A stretch of 64,000 bases of DNA from Butyricimonas virosa_A (GCA_020743075.1 DYVS01000149.1:1-64000); one strand, 5' to 3'. Counted from the stretch's first letter, positions 34,005 to 43,029 are shown. Program-made: numbers and translations. The notes: generated from the letters alone by a model not told the origin.

Positions 34005-34276
34005 CCGACAACGTACAAGGTACGATTAAACGCACGTCCACCCACGAAACGGGTAAATTGCTATCTAAAATCAATTCGTTACAAGGACAGCTTGAATCTT
34101 GCAGGAACGCCCTAGAGATAGAGAAGAACGCCAAGAACAAGGCGTACTATTTCATCATCAGTTCCGGTAACTTTAACAGGTTCGCCGAGTTCTGCAAGAA
34201 ACACCCCGCCACTCTCGATTATCACGGGGCGTGCGTGGCCGAGTTGTACCTTCAAGCTGTTTCAAACGAGAAATAA
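33983..34276 (+). CDS. small coiled-coil protein, paralogue of 31120 gene
   Basis: A 97-residue protein with a basic N-terminus, coiled coil (KINSLQGQLESCRNALEIEK), then NKAYYFIISSGNFNRFAEFC and a helical end YHGACVAELYLQAV. It shares layout and RNA leader with the gene at 31120. Function unknown; the paired duplication suggests a regulated accessory module rather than a structural protein. Confidence 0.72.
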   Translation: MTKNLKFADNVQGTIKRTSTHETGKLLSKINSLQGQLESCRNALEIEKNAKNKAYYFIISSGNFNRFAEFCKKHPATLDYHGACVAELYLQAVSNEK

Positions 34277-34283
34277 AAGATAC

Positions 34284-34415
34284 ATGATTAGAAAAATAAA
34301 ATTCATCATGTGGTACTTGAAACTCCGTGTCAATGGATTTACCCACGGGGTTTCAATCATGGCCCTTAAAGGCAAGGGCGGGAGGTTTTACAAACTTAAA
34401 AATCGGGAAACATGA
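34284..34415 (+). CDS. small basic hypothetical protein
   Basis: A 43-residue basic protein beginning MIRKIKFIMWYLKLRVNGF. Its stop overlaps the next start (ATGA at 34412). No known domain. Confidence 0.5.
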   Translation: MIRKIKFIMWYLKLRVNGFTHGVSIMALKGKGGRFYKLKNRET

Positions 34416-34612
34416 AACGAACATTTTTAAAAATAATAGACGAGAGCAGTCATTTAGAAGTTGGGTGCGTAGATGGGTACATGGATATTTCAATATCATC
34501 CAACGATGATGATTATAATTATTTATCAGTTAAAATTACAGAAGATGAAATTCAAGAATTAATAGACTTTTTGACTGAAAAGAGAAAAGAATTAGAAAAG
34601 GATAACGAGTAA
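34412..34612 (+). CDS. small hypothetical protein
   Basis: A 66-residue acidic protein with a strand-rich start and a C-terminal helix (ITEDEIQELIDFLTEKRKE). It overlaps the preceding gene by four bases. Confidence 0.6.
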   Translation: MKRTFLKIIDESSHLEVGCVDGYMDISISSNDDDYNYLSVKITEDEIQELIDFLTEKRKELEKDNE

Positions 34613-34614
34613 CA

Positions 34615-35472
34615 ATGGAAAAAGGATATATCAAATTATCTCGCAAATTTTTCGAGAACAAGATATGGCAGGCCGCCCGGGCTTTTAATGAAGGAGAAGC
34701 GTGGCTGGATTTAATTCAACTGGCACGATTTGAAACTTCTGAGATTACATCTCGCATCGGGGTTCACGAAATAACTTGGGGAAGGGGACAATATCCGGCT
34801 TCTAACAGGTTCCTAATGAGGAAATGGGGACGTTCTGAACAATGGGTGAAAACTTTTTTGTCAAAGCTGAAAAAAGAGAAAATGATAACAGTAGATGCCA
34901 GTCAAGGCGTAAACGTTATAACTCTCTTGAACTATGATGCTTACAATTCGATTGGGGATACTCAAAACTCACCAAATAACTCACTAAGTAACTCACTTAA
35001 CAATATGACAGATATAGAGTTACAAGAGTTTATCACTCAACAAGTAACTCGGCAAGTAACTCAAATGTCACTCACGTCCCACTCAAATAAAAAGAAAGAT
35101 AAAGAATATAATAACAAAAAAGAACTATCTAACGATAGTTCCAAAAAAGCGACAGACGTCGCCACACGCAAAGATGCTTTTCTTTCCATGTTGAAATCTT
35201 TTTCTTCTCGTTACCCGGAGAGCATGTTGACGGACTTTTTCAACTACTGGACGGAACTCAACCCTTCCGGGAATAAGATGAGATTCGAGATGCAAAGAAC
35301 TTGGGAAACGTCTAAAAGGCTTGCTACATGGGCGAAGAATGATTGGAATTTCTCCAAAACAAAACAAGAATTACCACAAATACCATCTATTTTCGATTCT
35401 AAACCACAAAATGGCGACCGAAACGACAAGGGACAAGTGTGGAGCGAGGAGAAAAACAGGTGGCTAAATTGA
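34615..35472 (+). CDS. phage replication initiator / DnaD-like protein
   Basis: A 285-residue protein. The N-terminal winged-helix part has KGYIKLSRKFFENKIW, WLDLIQLA, and SRFLMRKWGRSEQWVKTFL, the pattern of phage replication organisers. A Ser/Asn/Gln-rich linker (about 110-170) follows, then a C-terminal helical region with FFNYWTELNPSGNKMRFE and NDWNF, typical of helicase-loading domains. It directly precedes the primase-helicase. Confidence 0.75.
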   Translation: MEKGYIKLSRKFFENKIWQAARAFNEGEAWLDLIQLARFETSEITSRIGVHEITWGRGQYPASNRFLMRKWGRSEQWVKTFLSKLKKEKMITVDASQGVNVITLLNYDAYNSIGDTQNSPNNSLSNSLNNMTDIELQEFITQQVTRQVTQMSLTSHSNKKKDKEYNNKKELSNDSSKKATDVATRKDAFLSMLKSFSSRYPESMLTDFFNYWTELNPSGNKMRFEMQRTWETSKRLATWAKNDWNFSKTKQELPQIPSIFDSKPQNGDRNDKGQVWSEEKNRWLN

Positions 35473-35499
35473 TGTTAAACGATTAAAATTAACGAGAAC

Positions 35500-37578
35500 A
35501 TGGATCGAATTGAAGTGATGAGAGCCTTGGAGGTGTTCTGCCCGGATGATAGGTTGTTCGAGATTCGAGCCATGCACGTGACGAGGAAACAGGACATCTG
35601 GAGCGGGTACTTCAAAGACCATCAGCTAGCGTGCGATGCCATACAGCGTTTCGATGCCGAGTACAATATCTACTTCGTGTTCAACTCGATAAGCGAGATG
35701 TGCTACTCCATGGCGCAGAAAGACAAGATGCTTCTCGGTGCAGAGAGCACGAAGGACACGGATGTCGTTTGCCGTGACTGGGTCTTGATTGACCTTGATC
35801 CAGTCCGGGGACACAAGAAAATATCGAGTTCAAACGCCGAGTGGCAAGCGGCCAGAACGAAGGCCGGGCAAGTGTGGAAGTTCTTGCGGGACAACGGTTT
35901 CTCTTTCCCGGTGGTTTGCTCTTCCGGTAACGGTTTACATCTCATGTACAAGGTTGATAGCTGGGCGAACACCCCGGAGAACGACAAGATAGTTTCGGAT
36001 TTCCTGAAAGCGTTAGCGTTACTTTTCACGGATGATAACGTTGATATTGACGTCAAGGTAGGTAACGCAGCTAGAATCACGAAACTGTACGGCACGGTGG
36101 CGAGGAAGGGGGCGAACGATCAAGACAGGCCGCACAGGCTGAGCAAGATTCTAACCGTGCCGGACGAGATAAAACCGACCGACAAGGAATTGTTTCTCAA
36201 GGTGAACAAGATACTGCCCGTGGAAGAAAAACCCACGTACAGCAATCGTTTCAACCAGGAAACTTTCAACATCGATGATTTTATCAACAAGCACGGGATA
36301 CAGGTTTACCGGGACACGTCCGTGGCGGGGTTGAGAAAAATTATCTTGAAAGAATGCCCGTTTGACCCGTCCCACAAGGCCCCGGATTCGGCGATATTCG
36401 TGTCCCCTTCCGGGGCGATAGGATTCACCTGTTTTCATAATTCATGTTCAAGTTACACGTGGAAGGACTTGCGGTTGAAGTACGAGCCGGACGCTTACGA
36501 CAAGAAAGATTACCGGGAATTCGTACACAAGCAGCAATATTACGGCCACGTGCAACGGGAAGAGTTCAAGCCAAGGGAGGAAACGGAGGACAAGGGGAAG
36601 AAATGGTTATCCATGAGGGATATTAAATTTTACGACCCCTCTAAAGTGATCTCCATACCAACCGGGTTTCTCGATCTAGACAAGGCCATCACCGGGTTAA
36701 TACTCGGCGAGGTTTCGCTAGTTTCTGGTGTCAACGGTTCCGGTAAATCTAGCTGGTTGAACGTGGTGATGATGAACGCCGTGCAACGTGGTTTTAACGT
36801 GGCGTTGTGGTCGGGAGAGCTGGTCGATTTCAAGCTGAAAGGATGGCTAGATCAAGTGGCGGCGGGAAAGAATCACGTGGTGAAAAACACGTCGTACGAC
36901 AACGTTTATTACACCCCTAGAAACATATCCGAGAAGATCAGCGAGTGGATGGAAAACAAGTTTTTCCTGTACAACAACAACTACGGGTGCAAGTGGGAAC
37001 AGATCGTTCACGACGTGAAGGACGTGGTGACGAACAAGGGCGTGAAACTGGTCGTTATCGATAACCTCATGGCTCTCGACATAGATGGACTTGACGGTGA
37101 CAAGTACGGGAAACAGAAGAAATTCATCATCGACATTTGCGACATGGCGAAACAGATGAACATTCACGTGATACTCGTCGCTCACCCGAGGAAAGAAACC
37201 ACGTTACTGCGCAAGGAATCGATTAGCGGCACGGCAGACTTGACTAACGCTGTTGATAATTGTTTTCTTGTTCATCGGGTCGGAGAGGATTTCGTGAGAA
37301 GGGCGAGCGAGTTCTTCGGGAAAGAGAAAACGTTAAGGTACGCCGAGTACTCGAACGTGTTAGAGGTTTGCAAGAACCGGAGCATGGGAGTTGTTGACTA
37401 TCTCGTCGGGATGTATTACGAGGTGGAAAGCAGGAGGTTTAAAAATTCAAGGGCAGAGTACATCGTGTACGGGTGGCAAGAACAACCTAAACAAACAGAA
37501 TTATTCAAGAGAATCGAACCGGACAGGAGTTTTGATATTAACCCGTTCGAGGATGATTCGGAGAAAGCACCATTTTAA
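35500..37578 (+). CDS. phage primase-helicase (AEP primase plus DnaB-type ATPase)
   Basis: A 692-residue replication protein. The N-terminal half looks like an archaeo-eukaryotic primase: DWVLIDLDPV (about residue 88), SSGNGLHLMY (about 143), and DIDVKVGNAARITKLYGT (about 184). A Cys/His segment (FTCFHNSC, about 310) may bind zinc. The C-terminal half is a SF4 (DnaB-like) ATPase with Walker A GVNGSGKSS (about 409), Walker B KLVVIDNLMAL (about 517) and VAHPRKE (about 563). Makes primers and unwinds DNA at the fork. Confidence 0.86.
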   Translation: MDRIEVMRALEVFCPDDRLFEIRAMHVTRKQDIWSGYFKDHQLACDAIQRFDAEYNIYFVFNSISEMCYSMAQKDKMLLGAESTKDTDVVCRDWVLIDLDPVRGHKKISSSNAEWQAARTKAGQVWKFLRDNGFSFPVVCSSGNGLHLMYKVDSWANTPENDKIVSDFLKALALLFTDDNVDIDVKVGNAARITKLYGTVARKGANDQDRPHRLSKILTVPDEIKPTDKELFLKVNKILPVEEKPTYSNRFNQETFNIDDFINKHGIQVYRDTSVAGLRKIILKECPFDPSHKAPDSAIFVSPSGAIGFTCFHNSCSSYTWKDLRLKYEPDAYDKKDYREFVHKQQYYGHVQREEFKPREETEDKGKKWLSMRDIKFYDPSKVISIPTGFLDLDKAITGLILGEVSLVSGVNGSGKSSWLNVVMMNAVQRGFNVALWSGELVDFKLKGWLDQVAAGKNHVVKNTSYDNVYYTPRNISEKISEWMENKFFLYNNNYGCKWEQIVHDVKDVVTNKGVKLVVIDNLMALDIDGLDGDKYGKQKKFIIDICDMAKQMNIHVILVAHPRKETTLLRKESISGTADLTNAVDNCFLVHRVGEDFVRRASEFFGKEKTLRYAEYSNVLEVCKNRSMGVVDYLVGMYYEVESRRFKNSRAEYIVYGWQEQPKQTELFKRIEPDRSFDINPFEDDSEKAPF

Positions 37579-37592
37579 AATTTAATAATATC

Positions 37593-37817
37593 ATGACAGC
37601 AAACGGTATAGAACACCCGGACTTCCAGAATTCAAAGGAACTGGCCCGGCGTGACAGTGAAACTATAAAACAGAAGAAGATCAAGGCACCGGAACTAGGT
37701 GAGTTCCGGGTCAAGGATGGGAACGCCACCTACTTTTTCAAAACGGAAGAGCGGATGAAGAACTCGATCATCCACACCAAAGAGTTTAAATCAAGGTATT
37801 TTAAAAGAATGGATTAA
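37593..37817 (+). CDS. small hypothetical protein
   Basis: A 74-residue basic protein (IEHPDFQNSKELARRDSET...). It lies between replication genes with 14- and 1-base spacing. No recognised domain. Confidence 0.58.
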   Translation: MTANGIEHPDFQNSKELARRDSETIKQKKIKAPELGEFRVKDGNATYFFKTEERMKNSIIHTKEFKSRYFKRMD

Positions 37818-37818
37818 C

Positions 37819-38520
37819 ATGGGAACAACGATAAATATCAAGCCAGACAAGTTTAGGATCCCGGTAGTAGTCCCGAGAAGAAACGGGATTGACGCCATTT
37901 CAGTGCTAGATCTTGATGACAGGATGAAGTACATTTATTCCGGCTTGATCGTCGCTGACACGATCGACGGGTATATACTAGAGTTGATCAACGACACGAA
38001 ACGGTCTAACCTGTACCGGCAAGGGTTCAAGGGATCGTTAAACGAGATGAAACGCCGGATTGACAAGTACAAGTCAATCATGTATGACTCGGTATGCATA
38101 ACCGAATCTTCAAAGAGAGAGTTGACAAGTAACCTTGACACGCTTGATGACGAGTTCGGGAACGACATCAAGATATTATTTCACTCGATCAAGAGATACG
38201 TGCAGGGGTTCATCGACAACACCGATCACGTCACTTGTATAGCGAGAGCGTCAATTATCAACGTCCTTTCCGGTTACTCGATCATGAATGACGAGAAGGT
38301 ATCGAGGATCATGAGCAAGGTTATGATGCGTGACGTTTGCCTGGATGATGTTAACATCAAGGCTATAAACTTCGAATCGAAGAAATTCACCGGTTACTTC
38401 GCATCGATCTATGGGGAAGTGGATATAGACTTGAATAACCGCGACGAGATTTTCATGGCCTTCTCTATCATTGACAAGAAGATGAACAAGATTCACGAGA
38501 TATTAAAACAAACGGCATGA
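37819..38520 (+). CDS. hypothetical helical protein
   Basis: A 233-residue all-helical protein with no membrane segment or motif. It overlaps the PAPS-reductase-like gene by 4 bases (ATGA junction), so the two are probably coupled. Confidence 0.6.
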   Translation: MGTTINIKPDKFRIPVVVPRRNGIDAISVLDLDDRMKYIYSGLIVADTIDGYILELINDTKRSNLYRQGFKGSLNEMKRRIDKYKSIMYDSVCITESSKRELTSNLDTLDDEFGNDIKILFHSIKRYVQGFIDNTDHVTCIARASIINVLSGYSIMNDEKVSRIMSKVMMRDVCLDDVNIKAINFESKKFTGYFASIYGEVDIDLNNRDEIFMAFSIIDKKMNKIHEILKQTA

Positions 38521-39428
38521 ATTTATTCGCTGATGAAATAGAACAACAAGCTATCAAGAGAATACAGAAGTTTGAAAAGATAGCGAAAGCGATGAATTTT
38601 GAGATTATTCTCGGCTTCTCGGGCGGGAAAGATAGTCAAGTGGTGTATGACCTGTGTAAACGTTCCGGGATAACTTTTAAAGCGTGTTTCAACCATTGTT
38701 TTGAAAGCCAAACAACGTTAAAGTTTATCAAGGAGAAATACCCCGAAGTTGAATGGAGAAGGTCAGTTAAAACCGGTTTTATCGAGAATATCTGGGTGAA
38801 TCATAACGGGATATTCCCTACCGTTCATATGGCTTATTGTTGTGCTGATTACAAGCATAACCAGAAAAGCGTGGAGAAATGTTCTATAGTTGGAGTGAGG
38901 AGAGCTGAAAGTGCCAGGAGAAAAGCTAGAACATTATTCGAAATCAAGAATAAGACATTGTTAAAGAAGAATAAACATTTGATTGATAATTATTTTGAGG
39001 AGCGTTGCCAGTCAGTTGGAATAAATGCAATCATCCAGTTAAAACCGATCATAGACTGGAGCGATAACGATGTTTGGGATTACATCAAGAAATACAAATT
39101 ACCAATTAATCCAGAGTACAACATGCGTAATAGAATTGGTTGTATCGTGTGTCCGAAGGCAAGTTTCACGAGTAATTATATTTTTTTGATCAAATATCCT
39201 AAATTAATCAGTGCTTTTATACAAGCTAGGGAAAATAGTAAATTTAAAATAAATTGGATCATAACAGGTGAAGACAGGGATTATTCTGACGATAAATGTT
39301 ACTACATATGTCGTTGGCTTAATCACTCTTTTATGCCGTTTACAAAAAAACAGGAGGAATTATACCGGAAAGTTAGAGAGAAGTACAACACGACACGAGA
39401 TAATTTGGATAAGAACAGCGACATATAG
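38517..39428 (+). CDS. PAPS reductase-like PP-loop protein
   Basis: A 303-residue ATP-pyrophosphatase fold. The PP-loop is ILGFSGGKDSQVVYDL (about residue 22-37). MAYCCADYKHNQ (about 103), VGVRRAESARRKAR and a Cys pair in GCIVCPKASF (about 213) fit the PAPS-reductase/DndC-like family, which activates a substrate with ATP and may handle sulfur. In phages this family is common, and it may modify nucleotides or DNA. It overlaps the upstream gene by 4 bases. Confidence 0.85.
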   Translation: MNLFADEIEQQAIKRIQKFEKIAKAMNFEIILGFSGGKDSQVVYDLCKRSGITFKACFNHCFESQTTLKFIKEKYPEVEWRRSVKTGFIENIWVNHNGIFPTVHMAYCCADYKHNQKSVEKCSIVGVRRAESARRKARTLFEIKNKTLLKKNKHLIDNYFEERCQSVGINAIIQLKPIIDWSDNDVWDYIKKYKLPINPEYNMRNRIGCIVCPKASFTSNYIFLIKYPKLISAFIQARENSKFKINWIITGEDRDYSDDKCYYICRWLNHSFMPFTKKQEELYRKVREKYNTTRDNLDKNSDI

Positions 39429-39436
39429 AGATAATC

Positions 39437-39586
39437 ATGAGCAAGCGCAAGAAAGAGCGTGTCGTGTACATTCCCAATCAAATCTGGTACACGCAAACAG
39501 TTTACAACTCCGGGGAGCAATCAGACAAGCGTAACAAGAAATTAAGTGAAGAATACCAGCGAAAGCTGGCTAAAAAGAGAAAGTGA
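39437..39586 (+). CDS. small basic protein
   Basis: A 49-residue strongly basic protein (MSKRKKERVVYIPNQIWYTQ... KLAKKRK). The start lies 8 bases after the PP-loop gene and the next gene follows 2 bases after its stop, which supports it. Confidence 0.6.
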   Translation: MSKRKKERVVYIPNQIWYTQTVYNSGEQSDKRNKKLSEEYQRKLAKKRK

Positions 39587-39588
39587 TC

Positions 39589-40062
39589 ATGAAAGCAGAA
39601 GATTTAGTAAATAATAATTCTCTGACCAACATAGAGGTTACTGGCAGGAATACGGTAGTGTACACGGGAATAGCACTAACGGCCATAAACATGGCAAGAA
39701 TGGAAGAACGGAAAAACGTGTTAAAATGGATTAGCGTTGAAGAACGATTACCGGAATTAAACGAGAACGTGTTGTTGTTAATAGAAGGCGTTCCCGTGAT
39801 TGGTTTGGGAGAAAACGTGAATGATAAATGTTTAGGTGTCGAGTACTGGGCGAGAATACCCCTATTACCAAAAGATGCTATCATGAATAATAGCAATAAT
39901 GAACCCGAAACTGTCACCTTCACTGTTCAAAAAGGACAGACCAACTGTGACGATTGCAAGTTCAAGAGCCTGTGTTACGACGCTAACATAGAGCTGGTAC
40001 ACCTGCTTAAATGCAACGTGTACGATCTGAACTCGATAACGGAAGTTGAACGACAAAAATAA
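39589..40062 (+). CDS. DUF551-type phage protein
   Basis: A 157-residue protein with WISVEERLPELNENVLLLIE and a later YWARIPLLP, the DUF551 pattern. The C-terminal part has Cys residues (NCDDCKFKSLCYD) that could bind zinc. Function unknown. Confidence 0.65.
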   Translation: MKAEDLVNNNSLTNIEVTGRNTVVYTGIALTAINMARMEERKNVLKWISVEERLPELNENVLLLIEGVPVIGLGENVNDKCLGVEYWARIPLLPKDAIMNNSNNEPETVTFTVQKGQTNCDDCKFKSLCYDANIELVHLLKCNVYDLNSITEVERQK

Positions 40063-40068
40063 ATTCAA

Positions 40069-40326
40069 ATGAAAACATTTAGCGTTTACGATATTGTTCA
40101 CAAGATGATCGGTAGCGTTCATCCTGTTGGAGATTCAGCTATCGACAAGGAAAGGTTCATAAACCTTGTATGTCAATCGGACTTGCTTGAATTGCTGTTT
40201 CAAGAGATACACGAGGTGTACGACCAAAACAAGGATAGTCACGAGGAATCGTGCAGGAGATGTGCCGAGAAAGCCCGTGACACATTGAAAGAGATAATAG
40301 ATTTTTATTCAGATAAAATAAATTAG
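40069..40326 (+). CDS. hypothetical protein
   Basis: An 85-residue helical protein with an ESCRRCAEKARDTLKEIIDF end. Short spacing on both sides. No recognised domain. Confidence 0.55.
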   Translation: MKTFSVYDIVHKMIGSVHPVGDSAIDKERFINLVCQSDLLELLFQEIHEVYDQNKDSHEESCRRCAEKARDTLKEIIDFYSDKIN

Positions 40327-40328
40327 CC

Positions 40329-40763
40329 ATGTTCACGACAAAATGCTTTATAAGAATTAATACCCCAGAACTAAGGAGCAAGTTGAAAAAGATGGGATAC
40401 CGGGTTTGCCGTTGCACCGAGGAAACAACCGCCGTGTACTTGATGGCGGGACACGGGGATATTCACGCCGTTCACGATGAATCGGTAGACATATTCGAGG
40501 ACGAGGTGAAATCGGGGGCGTGCAAGCTAATTGATTGCGGGGACAACGAGCAACTATTTCTCGCCCTCGTCGCAATGAGGGATGACACCGATAACGACCA
40601 GCTCTTCACGAACGGGATAGACTGGGCGATCAAGAGGGAAGCAGCTAGAGGTTTGGGATTACCGGGGTTTGAATACCTAAGTTTCCCACGTGACATGGAT
40701 ACGCCGTTGCACAAGGCAACGAAGGAGGAGATAATAGAACAGTTCAAAAAAGAAAACGCATGA
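40329..40763 (+). CDS. hypothetical protein
   Basis: A 144-residue protein of alternating strands and helices; contains IRINTPELRSKLKKMGYRVC and GLPGFEYLSFPRDM. It overlaps the next gene by 4 bases. No known family. Confidence 0.58.
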   Translation: MFTTKCFIRINTPELRSKLKKMGYRVCRCTEETTAVYLMAGHGDIHAVHDESVDIFEDEVKSGACKLIDCGDNEQLFLALVAMRDDTDNDQLFTNGIDWAIKREAARGLGLPGFEYLSFPRDMDTPLHKATKEEIIEQFKKENA

Positions 40764-41170
40764 AAACAATAATAGCGAAAAAAGTGTTCGAGACAAGAAC
40801 ACAGAGGTTTTACGAGCTATCCGAACCTATCACCAAGGGAAGGAGATTGAAGGATGACGTGGATATTATCCAGGAAATGACGGATTCAGAAATTAGCAGG
40901 ATAAAAGAAGAGTATAGAAAATTCATCCCTAGCGACGGGTGTAGATTGGTATGCGTGTCAGATGCCCACACTCATGTTGAAAGGTTAGTTTTCCCGGCGT
41001 TTACATACCTGGATAATGGAGTAGTGAAACACGGTAGGATGTCATTAAATATTGATGGTAAACACACGTTCTCGATTGACGGGGGCGATCCGGATTCCGT
41101 GTACGATGACGAGGTTTACTTGCGTCACCTTGGAATGGTGAATAAAGTTAGAATTATGTTGGAGAAATAA
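40760..41170 (+). CDS. hypothetical protein
   Basis: A 136-residue protein with a beta-rich C-terminal half (MSLNIDGKHTFSIDGGDPDS). No recognised domain; overlaps the preceding gene by 4 bases. Confidence 0.58.
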   Translation: MKTIIAKKVFETRTQRFYELSEPITKGRRLKDDVDIIQEMTDSEISRIKEEYRKFIPSDGCRLVCVSDAHTHVERLVFPAFTYLDNGVVKHGRMSLNIDGKHTFSIDGGDPDSVYDDEVYLRHLGMVNKVRIMLEK

Positions 41171-41181
41171 ATTTCCTTAAC

Positions 41182-41289
41182 ATGAGAGATTTTTTCAACC
41201 TTCTCAACGAGTACCCGATCACTGCCCTGTGTATAGCGGTATTCGTGTACTATTGCTTGAGGGTGATATTTACAAGGAAAGATGATTAA
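41182..41289 (+). CDS. very small membrane protein
   Basis: A 35-residue protein with one membrane segment (ITALCIAVFVYYCLRVIF) and a charged end (TRKDD). Fits between neighbouring genes. Confidence 0.5.
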   Translation: MRDFFNLLNEYPITALCIAVFVYYCLRVIFTRKDD

Positions 41290-41322
41290 CGTTGCTGACG
41301 ACATGAATGTCGGGAGCAAAAT

Positions 41323-41347
41323 TTAATAATCTGGTCGCCTTACAAAT
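41323..41347 (+). other. hairpin between small membrane genes
   Basis: GGTCGCCTT and AAGGTGACC form a 9-bp stem (one G-T pair) with a 6-base loop; no T-run follows, so it may be a leader or processing element rather than a terminator. Confidence 0.4.
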
Positions 41348-41391
41348 AAGGTGACCAAAATAAAAGTAAATTAATTACTAAATCGAAATAT

Positions 41392-41571
41392 ATGAAGAAT
41401 AAAATTGCAAAAATTATCGTGTCTTTCCTCGTCGTTATGGGGCTTTTTTTCACGGTAGCATTAATAGGCTATTTGATCAAGATTAGTCAAGTATGGCAAG
41501 GTGTGATAATTATTATATCATTGTGCGCCTTAACATGGATATGCTATGATATATTGTTCGGGAAGAAATAA
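41392..41571 (+). CDS. small two-segment membrane protein
   Basis: A 59-residue protein with two membrane segments (IIVSFLVVMGLFFTVALIGY and VIIIISLCALTWICYDIL) joined by a short loop. It lies among small early genes of unknown role. Confidence 0.58.
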   Translation: MKNKIAKIIVSFLVVMGLFFTVALIGYLIKISQVWQGVIIIISLCALTWICYDILFGKK

Positions 41572-41582
41572 AGCAATTAATT

Positions 41583-41957
41583 ATGAAACCATTTAATTTA
41601 GAATTAGCGAAACAGGGTAATCCTGTTTGTACAAGAGATGGGAAACCCGTAAGAATAATATGCTATGATAGAAAGAATACTAAATATCCTATAATGGCAT
41701 TGATAGATAAAGGCGACTCCGAGGATATTGTGTCATATATCCGACAAGGTACATTTTATAGCAATGGAAAGGAACATAAGAATGACCTTTTCATGGCTGC
41801 CGTGAAAAAAGATGGGTGGGTAAACGTGTTTACAAATTATTTTTCCGGTATAAAAAGTACCAACAGGATATATTCTACCAAAGCAGAAGCATTAAAATTT
41901 ACTGATACCCAAAGTCCACGTTATATCGACACTGTTAAAATTGAATGGGAGGAATGA
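41583..41957 (+). CDS. hypothetical protein
   Basis: A 124-residue protein with AKQGNPVCTRDGKPVRIICYDRK near its start, a pattern frequent in phage proteins of unknown function. Probably a beta-rich fold. Confidence 0.65.
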   Translation: MKPFNLELAKQGNPVCTRDGKPVRIICYDRKNTKYPIMALIDKGDSEDIVSYIRQGTFYSNGKEHKNDLFMAAVKKDGWVNVFTNYFSGIKSTNRIYSTKAEALKFTDTQSPRYIDTVKIEWEE

Positions 41958-41959
41958 TT

Positions 41960-42277
41960 ATGACAAGAGAAGAATTGAAACAAGAAGTACAGAAATGGGT
42001 TAATGGTGCCGATAGGTATCAGATGAACCTCCAACCCAACTTAGATTACGCTACTAACGAAATCATGAAACTCGTTGACAAGTACGTCCTTTCGTGTGTC
42101 ATGAAAGAGAAAGAAATCAAGGTAAACAAGATTGAACCCGGTCAACCGTTGTTCCCTACCCCTACGTGTCCTTCTTGCGGGAGTAAAGAGTACACGATAA
42201 GTAGTAATTATGCCGGGAACATACGTTGTGGTAAGTGTGGGAAGTATTTTTTCTTTATTTTTAGTAGGAGTTTATAG
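41960..42277 (+). CDS. small protein with zinc ribbon
   Basis: A 105-residue protein with a helical N-terminus and a C-terminal CPSCGSKEYT...RCGKCGK zinc ribbon. GGAGG at 41947-41951 is 8 bases before ATG 41960, favouring that start over 41954. The C-terminus after the ribbon (YFFFIFSRSL) is hydrophobic and continues to within 2 bases of the next start. Confidence 0.65.
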   Translation: MTREELKQEVQKWVNGADRYQMNLQPNLDYATNEIMKLVDKYVLSCVMKEKEIKVNKIEPGQPLFPTPTCPSCGSKEYTISSNYAGNIRCGKCGKYFFFIFSRSL

Positions 42278-42278
42278 C

Positions 42279-42461
42279 ATGGAAAAAGGAATTTTATTTT
42301 CAATAGGTGGCTTGATAATGGTCATCGGTTTAGTTTTTTTGATTGTAACATCAAAAAACAAGTCAAGTATTTTTACTTTAAAATTCGGCTTGTTGATTTG
42401 CGTATTTTATATCATGTTAGTATCCATGTGTTTATTAACTGGTAAAATGATCATCAATTAA
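42279..42461 (+). CDS. small membrane protein
   Basis: A 60-residue protein with two membrane segments (ILFSIGGLIMVIGLVFLIVT and FGLLICVFYIMLVSMCLL). Start 42279 follows the preceding stop. Confidence 0.58.
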   Translation: MEKGILFSIGGLIMVIGLVFLIVTSKNKSSIFTLKFGLLICVFYIMLVSMCLLTGKMIIN

Positions 42462-42472
42462 ACTTTTGAAAC

Positions 42473-43027
42473 ATGGAATTAAATGAATTAAGAGACAAGG
42501 CTTACAAGATAGCACGTGAACACGGGTTTCACGAAGAAGAGTTTAGTGATGGTCACTATCTAATGCTAGTTATATCGGAGTTATCAGAGGCGGTTGAGGC
42601 TGACAGGAAAGGGTTGTACGCCAAGGTACCAAAAGACAAAGAGAACACGATATTCAGTCCCAAAACATTTCACGGGGATAACGTGTTATTCGTTTATAAT
42701 TTCGAGGAACACGTTAAAGACAGGGTGGAAGACGAGCTTGCCGACGCTTGCATACGGTTACTAGACTTCGCCGGGCTTCGAAATCTAAACCTTAACAGGT
42801 TTGCTCTCGTCAACGTGGTATCGAGTAAGAAGACGTTCACGGAGAACGTTTACGCTATAATAAAAGACATCATGAATTACAAGTACTCGCTGGAAGAGCA
42901 AGTGAATTACTCCATTACTCAAATTTTCGCCCTGTCAAGGATACTTGACATAGACCTCTTATGGTTCATCGAGCATAAAATGATATATAACGAGAAAAGA
43001 GAGTATAAACATGGTAAAAAGTATTGA
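42473..43027 (+). CDS. MazG-like nucleotide pyrophosphohydrolase
   Basis: A 184-residue all-alpha NTP pyrophosphatase. The metal-binding pattern is seen in LMLVISELSEAVEADRKG (ELSEA, about residues 41-45) and DELADACIRLLDFAG (about 85-99), with the C-terminal HKMIYNEKREYKHGKKY tail typical of phage MazG proteins. It would hydrolyse dNTPs or alarmone-type nucleotides during infection. Confidence 0.82.
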   Translation: MELNELRDKAYKIAREHGFHEEEFSDGHYLMLVISELSEAVEADRKGLYAKVPKDKENTIFSPKTFHGDNVLFVYNFEEHVKDRVEDELADACIRLLDFAGLRNLNLNRFALVNVVSSKKTFTENVYAIIKDIMNYKYSLEEQVNYSITQIFALSRILDIDLLWFIEHKMIYNEKREYKHGKKY

Positions 43028-43029
43028 TC

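Noticed and set aside
41323..41347. Terminator
   Set aside because: A 9-bp stem without a T-run on the coding strand.
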